NCBI RefSeq assembly: GCF_030246845.1
Contig: NZ_CP126889.1
Span: 2,522,995-2,586,994 of the forward strand
From: Enhydrobacter sp.
GTDB lineage: Bacteria > Pseudomonadota > Alphaproteobacteria > Reyranellales > Reyranellaceae
Length of the DNA stretch: 64,000 nucleotides
Reading direction: 5' to 3'
In this document: in pieces, positions 44,888 through 53,852 of the stretch
Numbering within the stretch: position 1 is the stretch's first letter
How the letters are laid out: each line of letters begins with the position of its first letter
The notes under the pieces: generated by a model
What the model saw: only the letters and a program-made list of their open reading frames with translations
What the model was told of the DNA's origin: nothing
The model's database searches: none
Program-made: the position numbers and the translations under genes

Positions 44888-45721
44888 ATGCCTTCGACGA
44901 ACGCGATTTCCGTTGACAAGCTTTCCCGTCTGATCGGCCGTCCCGACACGCCGGCCCTGATCGACGTGTGCACCGAAAAGGATTTCACCGCCAATCCGCA
45001 TCTCGTCCCCGGCGCGGTGCGTCGGCCGTGGGACGCCGTGGCGGCCTGGGGGCCGGAATTTGTCGCCGCCGGCAAGCCAGCCGTGGTGATCTGCACCAGG
45101 GGACTGAAGCTCAGCCACGGCGTCGCCGCCTGGCTGCGCCACGAAGGCATTGCCGCCGATATTCTCGAAGGCGGCATCGTAAGCTGGCAGGCAGCGAAGC
45201 TGCCGGTGGTACGTGCCGACAAGCTGCCCAAGCGCGACGCGCGCGGCCGCACCGTCTGGGTGACGCGCTCGCGGCCCAAGGTCGACCGCATCGCCTGTCC
45301 GTGGCTGATCCGGCGCTTCGTCGATCCAGGTGCCGTGTTCCTGTTCGTGACCCCGTCGGAAGTGATGGATGTCGCCGATCGCTTCGGCGCCACGCCGTTC
45401 GATATCGACCGGCCCGACGTCTACTGGAGCCATCGCGGCCCCAGATGCACTTTCGACGTCATGCTCGAGGAGTTCGGGCTGGAGACCGAGCCGTTGAAGC
45501 ATTTGGCCCTCATCGTGCGCGGCGCCGACACCGGCCGGCCCGAGCTGGCGCCCGAGTCGGCCGGTCTGCTGGCGGCCTCGCTCGGCCTGTCGCGCATGTT
45601 TCCGGACGACCTCGCCCAGCTCGAGGCCGGCATGACGCTCTACGATTCCTTCTACCGATGGTGCCGAGACGCCGTCGACGAAGGCCACGACTGGCCGCCG
45701 ACCGCGCGCAAGAAGGCATAG
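44888..45721 (+). CDS. chrB: Rhodanese-ChrB chromate resistance/sensor protein
   Basis: 277 residues. The N-terminal rhodanese-like domain carries the active-loop cysteine at about residue 69 (VICTRGLKLS). The C-terminal ChrB domain follows with WVTRSRPKVDRIACPWLIRR, then DIDRPDVYWSHRGPRCTFD. ChrB proteins sense chromate and control chrA in other bacteria; here the DNA-binding N-terminus is replaced by a sulfurtransferase domain, so a regulatory role is not assured. ATG 44888 was chosen from the family start, with AAGGA upstream. It leads an operon with SOD and ChrA. Confidence 0.85.
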   Translation: MPSTNAISVDKLSRLIGRPDTPALIDVCTEKDFTANPHLVPGAVRRPWDAVAAWGPEFVAAGKPAVVICTRGLKLSHGVAAWLRHEGIAADILEGGIVSWQAAKLPVVRADKLPKRDARGRTVWVTRSRPKVDRIACPWLIRRFVDPGAVFLFVTPSEVMDVADRFGATPFDIDRPDVYWSHRGPRCTFDVMLEEFGLETEPLKHLALIVRGADTGRPELAPESAGLLAASLGLSRMFPDDLAQLEAGMTLYDSFYRWCRDAVDEGHDWPPTARKKA

Positions 45722-45807
45722 GCGCGACTGCGTCTGGCCGCGCGCCCCGGCTTCCCCGGCTCGACCGCTCGACCGCTCGAATTCGATCATCTGGACAGGA
45801 GGAGTGC

Positions 45808-46521
45808 ATGACATCGCAGGAAACGCGACGCGACCTGATCGGCACCGCCACCGTCGCCGCTGCAGCAGCGGCGCTGGCGTTGTCGTCGGCCGCAAGTGCG
45901 CAAACCGCGTCGGGAGCATCCAGGATGGAATACACGCCGAAGAAGCTGCCGTTCGATCCGGCGAAGGTGAATGGCTTCTCCGAAAAGCTTCTGGTGAGCC
46001 ATTACGAGAACAACTACGGCGGTGCGGTGAAGCGGCTGAACGCCATCACCGCGCAGCTCGCCGGTCTCGACATGGCGACGGCACCCGTTTTCGTCGTGAA
46101 CGGGTTGAAGCGCGAGGAGCTGATCGCGGCCAACTCCATGATCCTCCACGAGCTCTACTTCGACAGCCTGAATGGCGGAGGCGAGCCGGCAGGAACCCTC
46201 GCCGAAACGATCGACCGCGACTTCGGCTCGCTCGCGCGTTGGAAGGTCGAGTTCGCGGCGATGGGCAGGGCCTTGGGAGGCGGCTCGGGCTGGGTGCTGC
46301 TCTGCTATTCGCCGCGCGACCGGCGCCTGATCAACACCTGGGCCGCCGACCACACGATGACGCTCGCCGGCGGACGGCCGGTCCTGGCGCTCGATATGTA
46401 CGAGCATGCCTATCACATGGATCACGGCGCCAAGGCCGCGGCGTATGTCGAGCTCTTCATGAAGGGTATCCGCTGGAGCAATGCCGCGACATTGTTCGAG
46501 CGCTACTCGAAGGAAGCGTGA
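45808..46521 (+). CDS. chrC: Exported Fe/Mn superoxide dismutase (ChrC-type)
   Basis: 237 residues. The N-terminus ETRRDLIGTATVAAAAAALA is a twin-arginine signal with cleavage near SSAASA. Metal ligands appear in LLVSHYENNYGG, NSMILHELYFD and LDMYEHAYHMDHG, where Tyr replaces the usual Trp of DVWEHAYY. Superoxide dismutase genes (chrC) occur in chromate operons to remove radicals made during chromate reduction. GGAGGAG precedes the ATG. Its stop overlaps the chrA start by one base. Confidence 0.88.
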   Translation: MTSQETRRDLIGTATVAAAAAALALSSAASAQTASGASRMEYTPKKLPFDPAKVNGFSEKLLVSHYENNYGGAVKRLNAITAQLAGLDMATAPVFVVNGLKREELIAANSMILHELYFDSLNGGGEPAGTLAETIDRDFGSLARWKVEFAAMGRALGGGSGWVLLCYSPRDRRLINTWAADHTMTLAGGRPVLALDMYEHAYHMDHGAKAAAYVELFMKGIRWSNAATLFERYSKEA

Positions 46522-47708
46522 TGGGCGCGGCGACCAAAGCGCGGCGTGCCCGTCTGAGCGAGCTCGTGCGCTACTTCCTGCGTCTGGGCGTGCTGGGATT
46601 CGGCGGCCCCGTGGCCCTGGTCGGGCAGATGGAACGCGAGCTGGTTGCCGACCGCGGCTGGCTCGCGAAGGAGCAGATGCGCGAGGCGATCGCGATCTGC
46701 CAGTCGCTGCCGGGCCCGCTGGCGATCCAGGTCGGCATCTACATCTCCTACCTGCGCGGCGGCTTCTGGGGCGCGTGGGCCGGCGGCTGGGCCTTCATCC
46801 TGCCCAACTTCCTGATCGTGGCGGCGCTCGGCGCCCTCTACGTCCAGCTCGGCGATCTGCAGCCGGTGACCGCGATCTTCTATGGCGTAAGCCCCGCGGT
46901 CATTGCCCTGATCCTGCACTCCTGCTGGCGCCTGACGAGACTTGGCATGGAGGACTGGCTGCAATGGGCGATCGCCGCGGTCTGCCTTGTCGTCACCATC
47001 CTCCTGAAATCGGAGGTGGCGCTGCTGTTCATTGGCGCCGGCATCGTGGGCATCCTCTGGTATGGCAGCCTGTTCAGGCGCCCGCCCGCCGCGACGCTGA
47101 TGGGCCTTGCGCCGTTGGGCGTGCCCGCCGTGGTGACGCTTGCGCCGGCGGCCAGCCCTTCCGCTCTCGTCAAGCTTCTTCTGTTCTTCCTCAAGGCCGG
47201 CGCGCTCACCTTCGGCAGCGGCCTGGTGATCGTGCCCTTCCTCGAGCAGGGGCTGGTCCAGCAATATGGCTGGCTCGACGAGCGGCAGTTCCTGATCGCC
47301 GTGGCCATCGGCATGATCAGCCCCGGTCCGGTCGTGATCACGGCGACCTTCGTCGGCTATCTCGTCGGCGGCTTCTGGGGCTCGCTCGTGTCGACGGTCG
47401 GCATTTTCCTGCCGTCCTTCCTGCTTGTGCTGATCGCGGCGCCGATGCTCGCCCGTCATCGCGGCAACGTCAATGTCCAGGGCTTCGTGAAGGGCGCCTA
47501 TGCGGCCGCCATCGGCACCATCCTCGGCGCCTGCGTGCTGTTGGGGCAGATCGCCATCGGCGATTGGCTCACGGCCGTGGTCGGGCTTCTGTCCCTGGCC
47601 GCGCTGTTCCGCTGGAAGGTCAACAACCCGCTGCTGATCGCCGTGACGGCGGTGGTGGGGCTCGTGGCCTTTCCGCTGCTCCATCCCTCGTGGGTCATGG
47701 TGAAATGA
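46521..47708 (+). CDS. chrA: Chromate transporter ChrA (long-chain CHR family)
   Basis: 395 residues with two homologous halves. The first has FGGPVALVGQMERELV and SLPGPLAIQVGIYISYLRGG, the second FGSGLVIVPFLEQGLV and SPGPVVITATFVGYLVGG, the paired CHR motifs. About ten or eleven membrane segments are predicted. It exports chromate across the inner membrane. It is coupled to the SOD gene (TGATG) and to the propeller gene (ATGA). Confidence 0.93.
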   Translation: MGAATKARRARLSELVRYFLRLGVLGFGGPVALVGQMERELVADRGWLAKEQMREAIAICQSLPGPLAIQVGIYISYLRGGFWGAWAGGWAFILPNFLIVAALGALYVQLGDLQPVTAIFYGVSPAVIALILHSCWRLTRLGMEDWLQWAIAAVCLVVTILLKSEVALLFIGAGIVGILWYGSLFRRPPAATLMGLAPLGVPAVVTLAPAASPSALVKLLLFFLKAGALTFGSGLVIVPFLEQGLVQQYGWLDERQFLIAVAIGMISPGPVVITATFVGYLVGGFWGSLVSTVGIFLPSFLLVLIAAPMLARHRGNVNVQGFVKGAYAAAIGTILGACVLLGQIAIGDWLTAVVGLLSLAALFRWKVNNPLLIAVTAVVGLVAFPLLHPSWVMVK

Positions 47709-48697
47709 GGCGGATCGGAGTGCTGATCGTCGCTGCAGCCGCCGCCATCGCCTCGGGCGGTTCGGCGCGCGAACCGGCACACTTTCTGGTGCTCGAGGCG
47801 AAGATCCCGTTGGGCCGGGTGAGCGGCCGGATCGATCATCTCGCCATCGACCCCGGGCGGGGTCGGCTGTTCGTGGCCGAGCTCGGCAATGACAGCGTCG
47901 GCGTCGTCGATCTCGAGACCGGGAAGACCGAGCGGACGCTCACTGGCCTGCACGAGCCGCAGGGCATCGGCTATGTGGCGGCAACGGACACGCTCTACGT
48001 CGCCAATGGAGGGGACGGATCGGTGCGTCTCTTCCAGGGCCCCGGCCTCGATGCGGCAGGACGGATCGACTTGGGCGACGATGCGGACAACGTCCGCGTC
48101 GATCCGCGGAGCAACAGGGTGCTGGTCGGATATGGCCGCGGCGCACTGGCTGTCCTCGACCCGCAGAGTCGAACGAAGATCGGAGATATCGCGCTCGCCG
48201 CCCATCCTGAGTCGTTCCAGCTCGACCTCGACAACGGGCGGGCATTCGTGAACGTGCCCGATGCACATCAAGTCGCAGTGGTCGATCTTTCCTCGGGGCA
48301 TCAGACCGCGACCTGGCGCTTTGCCGACGCGCGCGCCAACTTCCCGATGGCCCTCGACTTCGAGGCGCGACAGGTGCTCGTCGCCTATCGACGACCAGCG
48401 AGGCTGGTCGCCTTCGGGATGGCCGACGGCAGCGTCGCGGACCGCCTCGATCTCTGCGACGACGCCGACGATCTGTTCGTCGATGCCAGGCGTCGTCGCG
48501 TCTATGCGAGCTGCGGCGAGGGCGTGGTCGATATCTTCGAGCGCCGGTCAGACCGGTACGTGCGCCTCGGCCACGTTCCGACGGCGTCGGGTGCCCGCAC
48601 CTCGCTGTTCGTGCCCGAGCTCGATCGGCTGTTCGTCGCCGTGCGGGCAACATTCCGGGACCCTGCAGCAATCTGGGTGTTTCGCCCGGCGCCTTGA
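47705..48697 (+). CDS. Secreted YncE/YVTN-type beta-propeller protein
   Basis: 330 residues with a signal peptide ending near SGGSA. Repeats of about 40 residues are visible (GRLFVAELGNDSVGVVDLET, TLYVANGGDGSVRLF, NRVLVGYGRGALAVLD, GRAFVNVPDAHQVAVVDL), the six- or seven-bladed propeller of the YVTN class. It has one DLCDDADD and one YASCGEG cysteine. Its place in the chromate operon through an ATGA overlap suggests a periplasmic role in the same response; a function is not known. Confidence 0.82.
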   Translation: MRRIGVLIVAAAAAIASGGSAREPAHFLVLEAKIPLGRVSGRIDHLAIDPGRGRLFVAELGNDSVGVVDLETGKTERTLTGLHEPQGIGYVAATDTLYVANGGDGSVRLFQGPGLDAAGRIDLGDDADNVRVDPRSNRVLVGYGRGALAVLDPQSRTKIGDIALAAHPESFQLDLDNGRAFVNVPDAHQVAVVDLSSGHQTATWRFADARANFPMALDFEARQVLVAYRRPARLVAFGMADGSVADRLDLCDDADDLFVDARRRRVYASCGEGVVDIFERRSDRYVRLGHVPTASGARTSLFVPELDRLFVAVRATFRDPAAIWVFRPAP

Positions 48698-48726
48698 GGG
48701 CCGCATCGTCGTGTTATAGTCGCGGC

Positions 48727-48969
48727 ATGACCGAGACCAGTACGCTGCCCGACCGCTTGTCCACCAATCCCCGAAGTCCGTTCTACGACGAGGCGCTGCT
48801 GCAAAAGGGCGTCGGCATCCGGTTCGACGGCCAGGAGAAGACCAACGTCGAGGAATACTGCGTGAGCGAGGGCTGGATCCGCGTTGCGGTCGGCAAGACC
48901 GTCGATCGCAAGGGCAACCCGCTCACCGTCAAGCTGACCGGCAAGGTCGAGCCCTATCTCCAGAAGTAA
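48727..48969 (+). CDS. DUF3297 family protein
   Basis: 80 residues. LPDRLSTNPRSPFYDEALL, the GVGIRFDGQEKTNVEEYC segment and the C-terminal VKLTGKVEPYL match the small DUF3297 family, which is common in proteobacteria and of unknown function. Upstream in-frame codons from 48694 lack family similarity. It lies 10 bases before dmeF. Confidence 0.9.
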   Translation: MTETSTLPDRLSTNPRSPFYDEALLQKGVGIRFDGQEKTNVEEYCVSEGWIRVAVGKTVDRKGNPLTVKLTGKVEPYLQK

Positions 48970-48979
48970 CGGGACGCCG

Positions 48980-49987
48980 ATGCACAGCCATACGCTCGCC
49001 GACTGGCGCCACGACCATGTCTTCCTGGGCGCCGCGCACGATCGCAACGAGCGCCGCACCTGGCTGGTGGTGGGGCTCACTGCCGCCATGATGGTGGCCG
49101 AGATCGTGGGCGGCACGCTGTTCGGCTCGATGGCCCTGCTGGCCGACGGCTGGCACATGTCGACCCATGCCGGCGCGCTCGGCATCGCGGCGCTCGCCTA
49201 TCGCTACGCCCGCAATCACGCGCGCGATCCACGCTTCGCCTTCGGCACCGGCAAGCTCGGCGATCTGGCGGGCTTCACCAGCGCGATCGTGCTCGCCATG
49301 ATCTCGCTCCTGATCGGCTACGAGTCGGTGGGCCGTCTGTTCCAGCCCGTGGCCATCCGCTACGACGAGGCGATCGCGATCGCAGGCGTCGGTCTCGCCG
49401 TCAATCTGGCGAGCGCCTGGCTTCTGGGGGCAGGGCACCAGCACGATCATGACCATGGGCACGATCATGACCATGGGCACGATCATGACCATGGGCACGA
49501 TCATGACCATGGGCACGACCGCGATCGGCACGACGATCATGGCCATCACCACCCTCATCATGACCACAACCTGCGCGCCGCCTACTGGCATGTGATGGCC
49601 GATGCGCTCACGTCCGTGCTGGCGATCGCGGGCCTGCTGGCGGCCCGCTTCTATGGCTGGAGCTGGCTCGATCCGGCGATCGGCGTCGTCGGTGCCTGCG
49701 TGATTGCGCACTGGTCGTGGGGACTGATCCGCGATGCGGGGGCGGTCCTCATCGATGCCGCGCCGGATCGCGAGCTGGGCGAGGCGATCCGCCAGCGCCT
49801 CGAGGTCGGCGACGATCGCATTGCCGATCTCCATGTCTGGCGTCTCGGCCCCGGCCATCATGGCGCCATCGTGTCGCTGGTCTCGCATGCGCCCGAACCG
49901 GTGGCGCACTACAAGGCGCGGCTCGACGACCTGGCGCATCTCAGCCATGTCACGGTCGAGGTCCATCGTTGCGCCGGCGCGCATTGA
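48980..49987 (+). CDS. dmeF: CDF-family Co/Ni efflux transporter DmeF
   Basis: 335 residues. The N-terminus HTLADWRHDHVFLGAAHDRNERRTW is typical of DmeF. Metal-site residues are in LLADGWHMSTHAGAL (HxxxD-type pair in TM2) and YWHVMADALTSVLA (TM5). A histidine-aspartate loop (about residues 152-194) contains four perfect HDHDHG units encoded by an 18-base tandem repeat. It exports cobalt or nickel to the periplasm. No DmeR regulator gene precedes it, although in other alphaproteobacteria dmeR-dmeF pairs are usual. Confidence 0.93.
   Translation: MHSHTLADWRHDHVFLGAAHDRNERRTWLVVGLTAAMMVAEIVGGTLFGSMALLADGWHMSTHAGALGIAALAYRYARNHARDPRFAFGTGKLGDLAGFTSAIVLAMISLLIGYESVGRLFQPVAIRYDEAIAIAGVGLAVNLASAWLLGAGHQHDHDHGHDHDHGHDHDHGHDHDHGHDRDRHDDHGHHHPHHDHNLRAAYWHVMADALTSVLAIAGLLAARFYGWSWLDPAIGVVGACVIAHWSWGLIRDAGAVLIDAAPDRELGEAIRQRLEVGDDRIADLHVWRLGPGHHGAIVSLVSHAPEPVAHYKARLDDLAHLSHVTVEVHRCAGAH
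49442..49513 (+). repeat. Four perfect 18-base tandem repeats in dmeF
   Basis: Unit CACGATCATGACCATGGG occurs four times without change, encoding the six-residue unit HDHDHG. Identity at synonymous positions indicates recent slippage expansion. Confidence 0.95.
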
Positions 49988-50048
49988 GCCGACAGGCGTA
50001 ACCTTGACGCTCACCTTGCGTTCTATCGAGGAACGAAAGGAGCGAGCC

Positions 50049-50291
50049 ATGCAGGACAAGGCGCAGGACAAGGCGAAATCCAGGGGTGGCATCGAGGGCG
50101 AGGGCAGCTACAGCGGCACTCGGGCCTATGACGAGGCGACCGCCAAATTCATCAAGGACGGCAAGGTCGACAAGGCTGCGAAGCAGGCCGAGCAGGCCAT
50201 GGAGTCGGACGAGGCCGCCGAATTGAAGGCTGCGGAAGCCAAGGGCAAGGCCGGCGATCCGCGCGGCCAGAACCGGAAGAAGCCGGCCTGA
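50049..50291 (+). CDS. Small charged hypothetical protein
   Basis: 80 residues, Lys/Glu/Ala-rich, no cysteine and no hydrophobic core, probably largely helical or disordered. It starts QDKAQDKAKSRGG, has the GEGSYSGTRAYDEATAKFIK segment seen in small proteins often found in stress regulons, and ends GQNRKKPA. The ATG follows AAAGGAG. A strong terminator lies 31 bases after the stop. No molecular function is known to me. Confidence 0.75.
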   Translation: MQDKAQDKAKSRGGIEGEGSYSGTRAYDEATAKFIKDGKVDKAAKQAEQAMESDEAAELKAAEAKGKAGDPRGQNRKKPA

Positions 50292-50321
50292 CATTCCGGC
50301 AAGAGCGTCCGGCAGGAACGG

Positions 50322-50353
50322 AAAGGGCGCCTCCGAGGCCGGAGGCGCCCTTT
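50322..50353. terminator. Bidirectional intrinsic terminator
   Basis: AAAGGGCGCCTCC (50322-50334) pairs perfectly with GGAGGCGCCCTTT (50341-50353) around a 6-base loop. The A and T runs at both feet let it work in both directions, fitting its place between convergent genes. Confidence 0.85.
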
Positions 50354-50356
50354 CTG

Positions 50357-50746
50357 TCAGCAGGTGCTTGCCGCGGGAGCCGACATCAGCATCGCGCGGG
50401 TGAGCTGGCAGGCGACTTCCGGGCACATTCGGATGCCGATCACCTCGCCGGCATCGCCCAGCAACGCACCTTCGATGTAGCCCGCGTCCTGGTTCAACTG
50501 GAACGCGGCGGAGGCGATATTCATCGTGTCGGAGCGGGGGCTCGCCTCGCCATCGCCGAGCGCACTGCGCCGGCGCGCCATCTCGTTCGCGGCGTGGTTG
50601 AGGCTGGAGATGAACGCATTGAACTCTGTGTAGTTCGCAACGCAGTTTATGCTGCGCTGCGCTTCGTCGATGAACACCATCACGCAGCTCTCGCCATCGG
50701 CGCTCACGCCGAGGTGAAACTTGTCGAGTGTGCCGATCGCATTGTC
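50357..50746 (-). CDS. Hypothetical protein
   Basis: 129 residues, soluble, mixed alpha/beta. It begins DNAIGTLDKFHLGVSADGES and later has FQLNQDAGYIEGALLGDAGE. No family is recognised. ATG 50746 was chosen because GGAGG lies five bases upstream, inside an earlier in-frame ATG codon (50758); a start at 50806 is also open. It abuts the bidirectional terminator. Confidence 0.6.
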   Translation of the reverse strand, partial: DNAIGTLDKFHLGVSADGESCVMVFIDEAQRSINCVANYTEFNAFISSLNHAANEMARRRSALGDGEASPRSDTMNIASAAFQLNQDAGYIEGALLGDAGEVIGIRMCPEVACQLTRAMLMSAPAASTC

Positions 50747-50885
50747 CATGGCGGCCTCCATCGTGAGGATTAGAACGGGGCGGCCCTCGGGTTGTTCCGC
50801 CGCCATTCTTCAGCCGCGTCTACTTCCTGCGCTTCGTCTCGACGTCGCCTTGCCATCATTTGGCCATGGCGATCCTCGTCACAGG

Positions 50886-51176
50886 TCAGCCCGCCGCCTG
50901 GTCGATGAACCTGGCGAGCGCCACGTCCTTGTCGGTGACGCCGCCGGCATCGTGGGTGGAAAGGACGATCTCGACCCGATTGTAGACATTCGACCACTCG
51001 GGATGATGGTCGGCCTTGTCGGCCGCCAGGGCGACGCGGCTCATGAAGCCCCACGCCTGGTTGAAGTCGGCGAACTTGAAGCTCTTCCGGATGGCGTCGC
51101 GGCCGGCGACCTCCGTCCATCCCGTGAGCGCGGCCAGCGCATCGCTGCGTGCCTTTCCGGTCAACCTGGCGGTCAT
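50886..51176 (-). CDS. phhB: Pterin-4a-carbinolamine dehydratase
   Basis: 96 residues, the normal size. The active-site motif DHHPEW (catalytic histidines) is followed by [20 protein letters not shown]. It dehydrates 4a-hydroxytetrahydropterin to recycle the cofactor of aromatic amino-acid hydroxylases. No phenylalanine hydroxylase gene is in the window. AGGAGG precedes the ATG at 51176. It diverges from the peptide-binding protein gene. Confidence 0.92.
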   Translation of the reverse strand: MTARLTGKARSDALAALTGWTEVAGRDAIRKSFKFADFNQAWGFMSRVALAADKADHHPEWSNVYNRVEIVLSTHDAGGVTDKDVALARFIDQAAG

Positions 51177-51269
51177 GCGGGTCCTCCTCTTTCTGTGCCT
51201 GTGGCGCAAAGCTTGCCTCATCGGGCCTGCCGAGCCTAGGTTCGGCGACCAACAGGAGGTCTGAGACTA

Positions 51270-52799
51270 GTGAAGATTACCCGCCGCTCGGCAATATTCG
51301 CCGCCACGTCGCTCGCCGTCGCTCCTTCCGTCGCCCGTGCGCAGAAGGCGGCTGACACGCTGCGCATCCAGTTCGTCGACGCCGTCCCCAATGTCGACAT
51401 GTATTTCAACAGTCAGCGCACCGGACTCATTCTGGCGCACCAGGCCTGGGACATGCTGGTGCATCGCGATCCGGCCACCTTCGAGATCAAGCCGTCGCTC
51501 GCCACCGAGTGGAAGTTCGCCGACGCCAGCACCCTCGATCTTACGATCCGGCAGGGCGTCAAGTTCCATGACGGCAGCCCGCTCTCGGCCGACGACGTGG
51601 TCTACACCATCAACATGGCGGCGGATCCGGCGAGCAAGGTGGCGACGCCCAGCAACTACTCCTGGATCAAGAAGGCGGAGAAGACCGGCGACTCCGCCGT
51701 GCGCATCCACATGAGCCGGCCGACGCCGGCCGCGCTCGAATATCTCGCCATGGTGACGCCGATCCATCCCAAGGCCTATCGCGAGAAGGTGGGCCCCGAA
51801 GGCTTCGCCGCCAAGCCGGTCGGGGCCGGTCCTTACAAGATCGTCAAGAACGAGCAGGGCAAGGAGGTCGTCTTCGAGCGCTTCGCGGACTATTGGTCGG
51901 GCTCGCCCAAGGGCAAGCCGGCGATCAAGACCCTGCATGTGCGCTTCGTGCCCGATCTTGCCACCGAAGTGACGGAACTGCTCGCCCGGCGCGCCGACTG
52001 GATCTGGAACATCAATCCCGACCAGCTCGCCAGCATCAACAAGGTGCCGTACCTGCAGGCGGTGCGGCAGGAATCGATGCGCGTCGGCTACCTCCAGATC
52101 GACGCCGCTGGCCGCACCGGCGCCGGCAATCCGCTGACCAAGCTCAAGGTGCGCCAGGCGATCTTCCACGCCATCAACCGCCAGGAATTCGCCGACAAGC
52201 TGGTGACCGGCGGCAGCCGCGTACCGCCCGCACCCTGCTTCCCCAGCCAGTTCGGCTGCGACGCCAACGCCGCGGTGAAGTACGACTACGATCCCAAGAA
52301 GGCCAAGGCGCTGCTCGCCGAGGCGGGCTATCCCAACGGCTTCGATACCGAGATGGTGACCTACGTGCAGCCGACCTCGTGGCCAGCCGCCATCCAGAGC
52401 TATCTCCAGGCGGTCGGCATCCGGGCCAAGATCAACCAGCTCCAGGTGGCGCCCGCCATCGACAAGTCGCATCGCGGCGAGGCGCCGCTCTACATGGGAA
52501 GCTGGGGCAGCTACTCGATCAACGACGTGTCGGCGATCCTGCCGGTGATGTTCGGCGAGGGCGCGGGCGACAACTATTCCAAGGATCCCGAGCTCGAGAA
52601 GCTCGTGGCGGCCGGCGGTGCCACCGCCGACAAGGAGGACCGCCTCGAGGCCTACTCGAAGGCGATCAAGCTCGAGACGGAGAAGGCCTACTGGCTGCCG
52701 ATCAACACCTACGTCAACACCTACGCCTTCTCGAAGGAGCTCGACTTCCCGACCTTCCCGGACGAGCTGCCGCGGTTCTACCTTGCGAAGTGGAAGTGA
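51270..52799 (+). CDS. Family 5 peptide ABC substrate-binding protein
   Basis: 509 residues with an export signal starting KITRRSAIFAATSLA (twin-Arg-like), cleavage near VARA. SBP_bac_5 motifs include LDLTIRQGVKFHDGSPLSADDVVYT and PVGAGPYKIVKNEQGKE. It should deliver peptides or similar compounds to the importer encoded on the opposite strand at 52920-56588. GTG start with ACAGGAGG upstream. A possible promoter is TTGCCT (51213) to TAGGTT (51237), spacing 18. A REP palindrome follows. Confidence 0.92.
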   Translation: MKITRRSAIFAATSLAVAPSVARAQKAADTLRIQFVDAVPNVDMYFNSQRTGLILAHQAWDMLVHRDPATFEIKPSLATEWKFADASTLDLTIRQGVKFHDGSPLSADDVVYTINMAADPASKVATPSNYSWIKKAEKTGDSAVRIHMSRPTPAALEYLAMVTPIHPKAYREKVGPEGFAAKPVGAGPYKIVKNEQGKEVVFERFADYWSGSPKGKPAIKTLHVRFVPDLATEVTELLARRADWIWNINPDQLASINKVPYLQAVRQESMRVGYLQIDAAGRTGAGNPLTKLKVRQAIFHAINRQEFADKLVTGGSRVPPAPCFPSQFGCDANAAVKYDYDPKKAKALLAEAGYPNGFDTEMVTYVQPTSWPAAIQSYLQAVGIRAKINQLQVAPAIDKSHRGEAPLYMGSWGSYSINDVSAILPVMFGEGAGDNYSKDPELEKLVAAGGATADKEDRLEAYSKAIKLETEKAYWLPINTYVNTYAFSKELDFPTFPDELPRFYLAKWK

Positions 52800-52824
52800 T
52801 ACGCACTTCCGAGCAGCCATTGCT

Positions 52825-52893
52825 GTCATCCCGAACGAAGGGATCTTTGATCGGCTTCGCCAAAGATCCCCCTGAGTTCACGCTCGGGATGAC
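52825..52893. repeat. REP-like nested palindrome
   Basis: GTCATCCCGA (52825-52834) mirrors TCGGGATGAC (52884-52893), and GGGATCTTTG (52840-52849) mirrors CAAAGATCCC (52861-52870). The nested stems form a long hairpin between two convergent transcription units and may also end transcription in both directions. The sequence type is common in alphaproteobacterial intergenic DNA. Confidence 0.75.
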
Positions 52894-52919
52894 ACCATCT
52901 CCTGCAACCGAAGACTTCT

Positions 52920-53852
52920 TCACGGCACCAACAGACACTCCACCCCGCCGCCCGGCCGCGGCTTGAAGGGCGGCGTCTCGCTGGCGCAGCGCGGCTGGGC
53001 GACCGGACAGCGCGGATGGAAGCGGCAGCCGGGTGGAATGTTGGCCGGGTCGGGCAGCGTGTCGCCCAGCCCGACGTCGGGCACGCCGAGTCCCGGCTCC
53101 GGCGTCAGCACCGAGGCGAGCAACGCCTTCGTGTAGGGATGTTCCGGCCGGGCGAACAGCTGTTCGGTCGGTGCGCGCTCGACCAGCCGGCCGAGATACA
53201 TCACGGCCACTTCGCTCGCGACATGCTCGACGACGGCGAGATTGTGGCTGATGAAGAGATAGGTGAGACCGAGATCGCGCCGGAGCTCGGCCAGCAGGTT
53301 GAGGATCTGCGCCTGCACCGAGACGTCGAGCGCCGAGGTCGGCTCGTCGCACACCACGATGCGCGGCCGCAGGACCAGGGCGCGGGCGATGGCGACGCGC
53401 TGGCGCTGGCCGCCGGAAAGCTCGGCGGGCAGGCGGCGGCCCATCTCGGCGCTGAGGCCGACCCGTCTCAGCATCTCGTCGACCTTGTAGGCGATCTCGG
53501 TGCGGCCCAGCGCACCTTGCGCCACCAGCGGCAGGGCGACGATGTCGCGGATGCGCGCCAGGGGGTTGAGCGAGGAGAAGGGATCCTGGAACACGGGCTG
53601 GATCAGGCGCGCCCGCGCCTTGCGATCGAGGCCTGCCAGCTTGCGGCCTTCGATCTCCACCTCGCCCCGGTCTGGCGCGAGCAGGCCCAGGATCACGCGC
53701 GCGAGTGTGCTCTTGCCGCAGCCCGATTCGCCCACCACGCCCAGCACGCCGCCGGGCGGGATCGAGAAGGAGACCTCGTCGACCGCCACGACGCGGCCCT
53801 TGCCCGCCGCGAAGGTCTTGGCGACGCCGCGGACATCGATCGCGGCGGTCAT
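52920..53852 (-). CDS. Peptide ABC transporter ATPase (DppF/OppF-like)
   Basis: 310 residues. Walker [11 protein letters not shown]-loop QDPFSSLNP, signature LSGGQRQRVAIARAL, Walker B IVVCDEPTSALD and H-loop ISHN are all intact. The C-terminal oligopeptide-type extension with PPGCRFHPRCPVAQPRC carries the cysteines of the 4Fe-4S-like site of these ATPases. Last gene of the reverse operon; its ATG overlaps the DppD stop. Confidence 0.93.
   Translation of the reverse strand: MTAAIDVRGVAKTFAAGKGRVVAVDEVSFSIPPGGVLGVVGESGCGKSTLARVILGLLAPDRGEVEIEGRKLAGLDRKARARLIQPVFQDPFSSLNPLARIRDIVALPLVAQGALGRTEIAYKVDEMLRRVGLSAEMGRRLPAELSGGQRQRVAIARALVLRPRIVVCDEPTSALDVSVQAQILNLLAELRRDLGLTYLFISHNLAVVEHVASEVAVMYLGRLVERAPTEQLFARPEHPYTKALLASVLTPEPGLGVPDVGLGDTLPDPANIPPGCRFHPRCPVAQPRCASETPPFKPRPGGGVECLLVP

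Noticed and set aside
49442..49513. Short regular repeats resembling a CRISPR array
   Set aside because: Units are contiguous without spacers and encode HDHDHG in frame inside dmeF.
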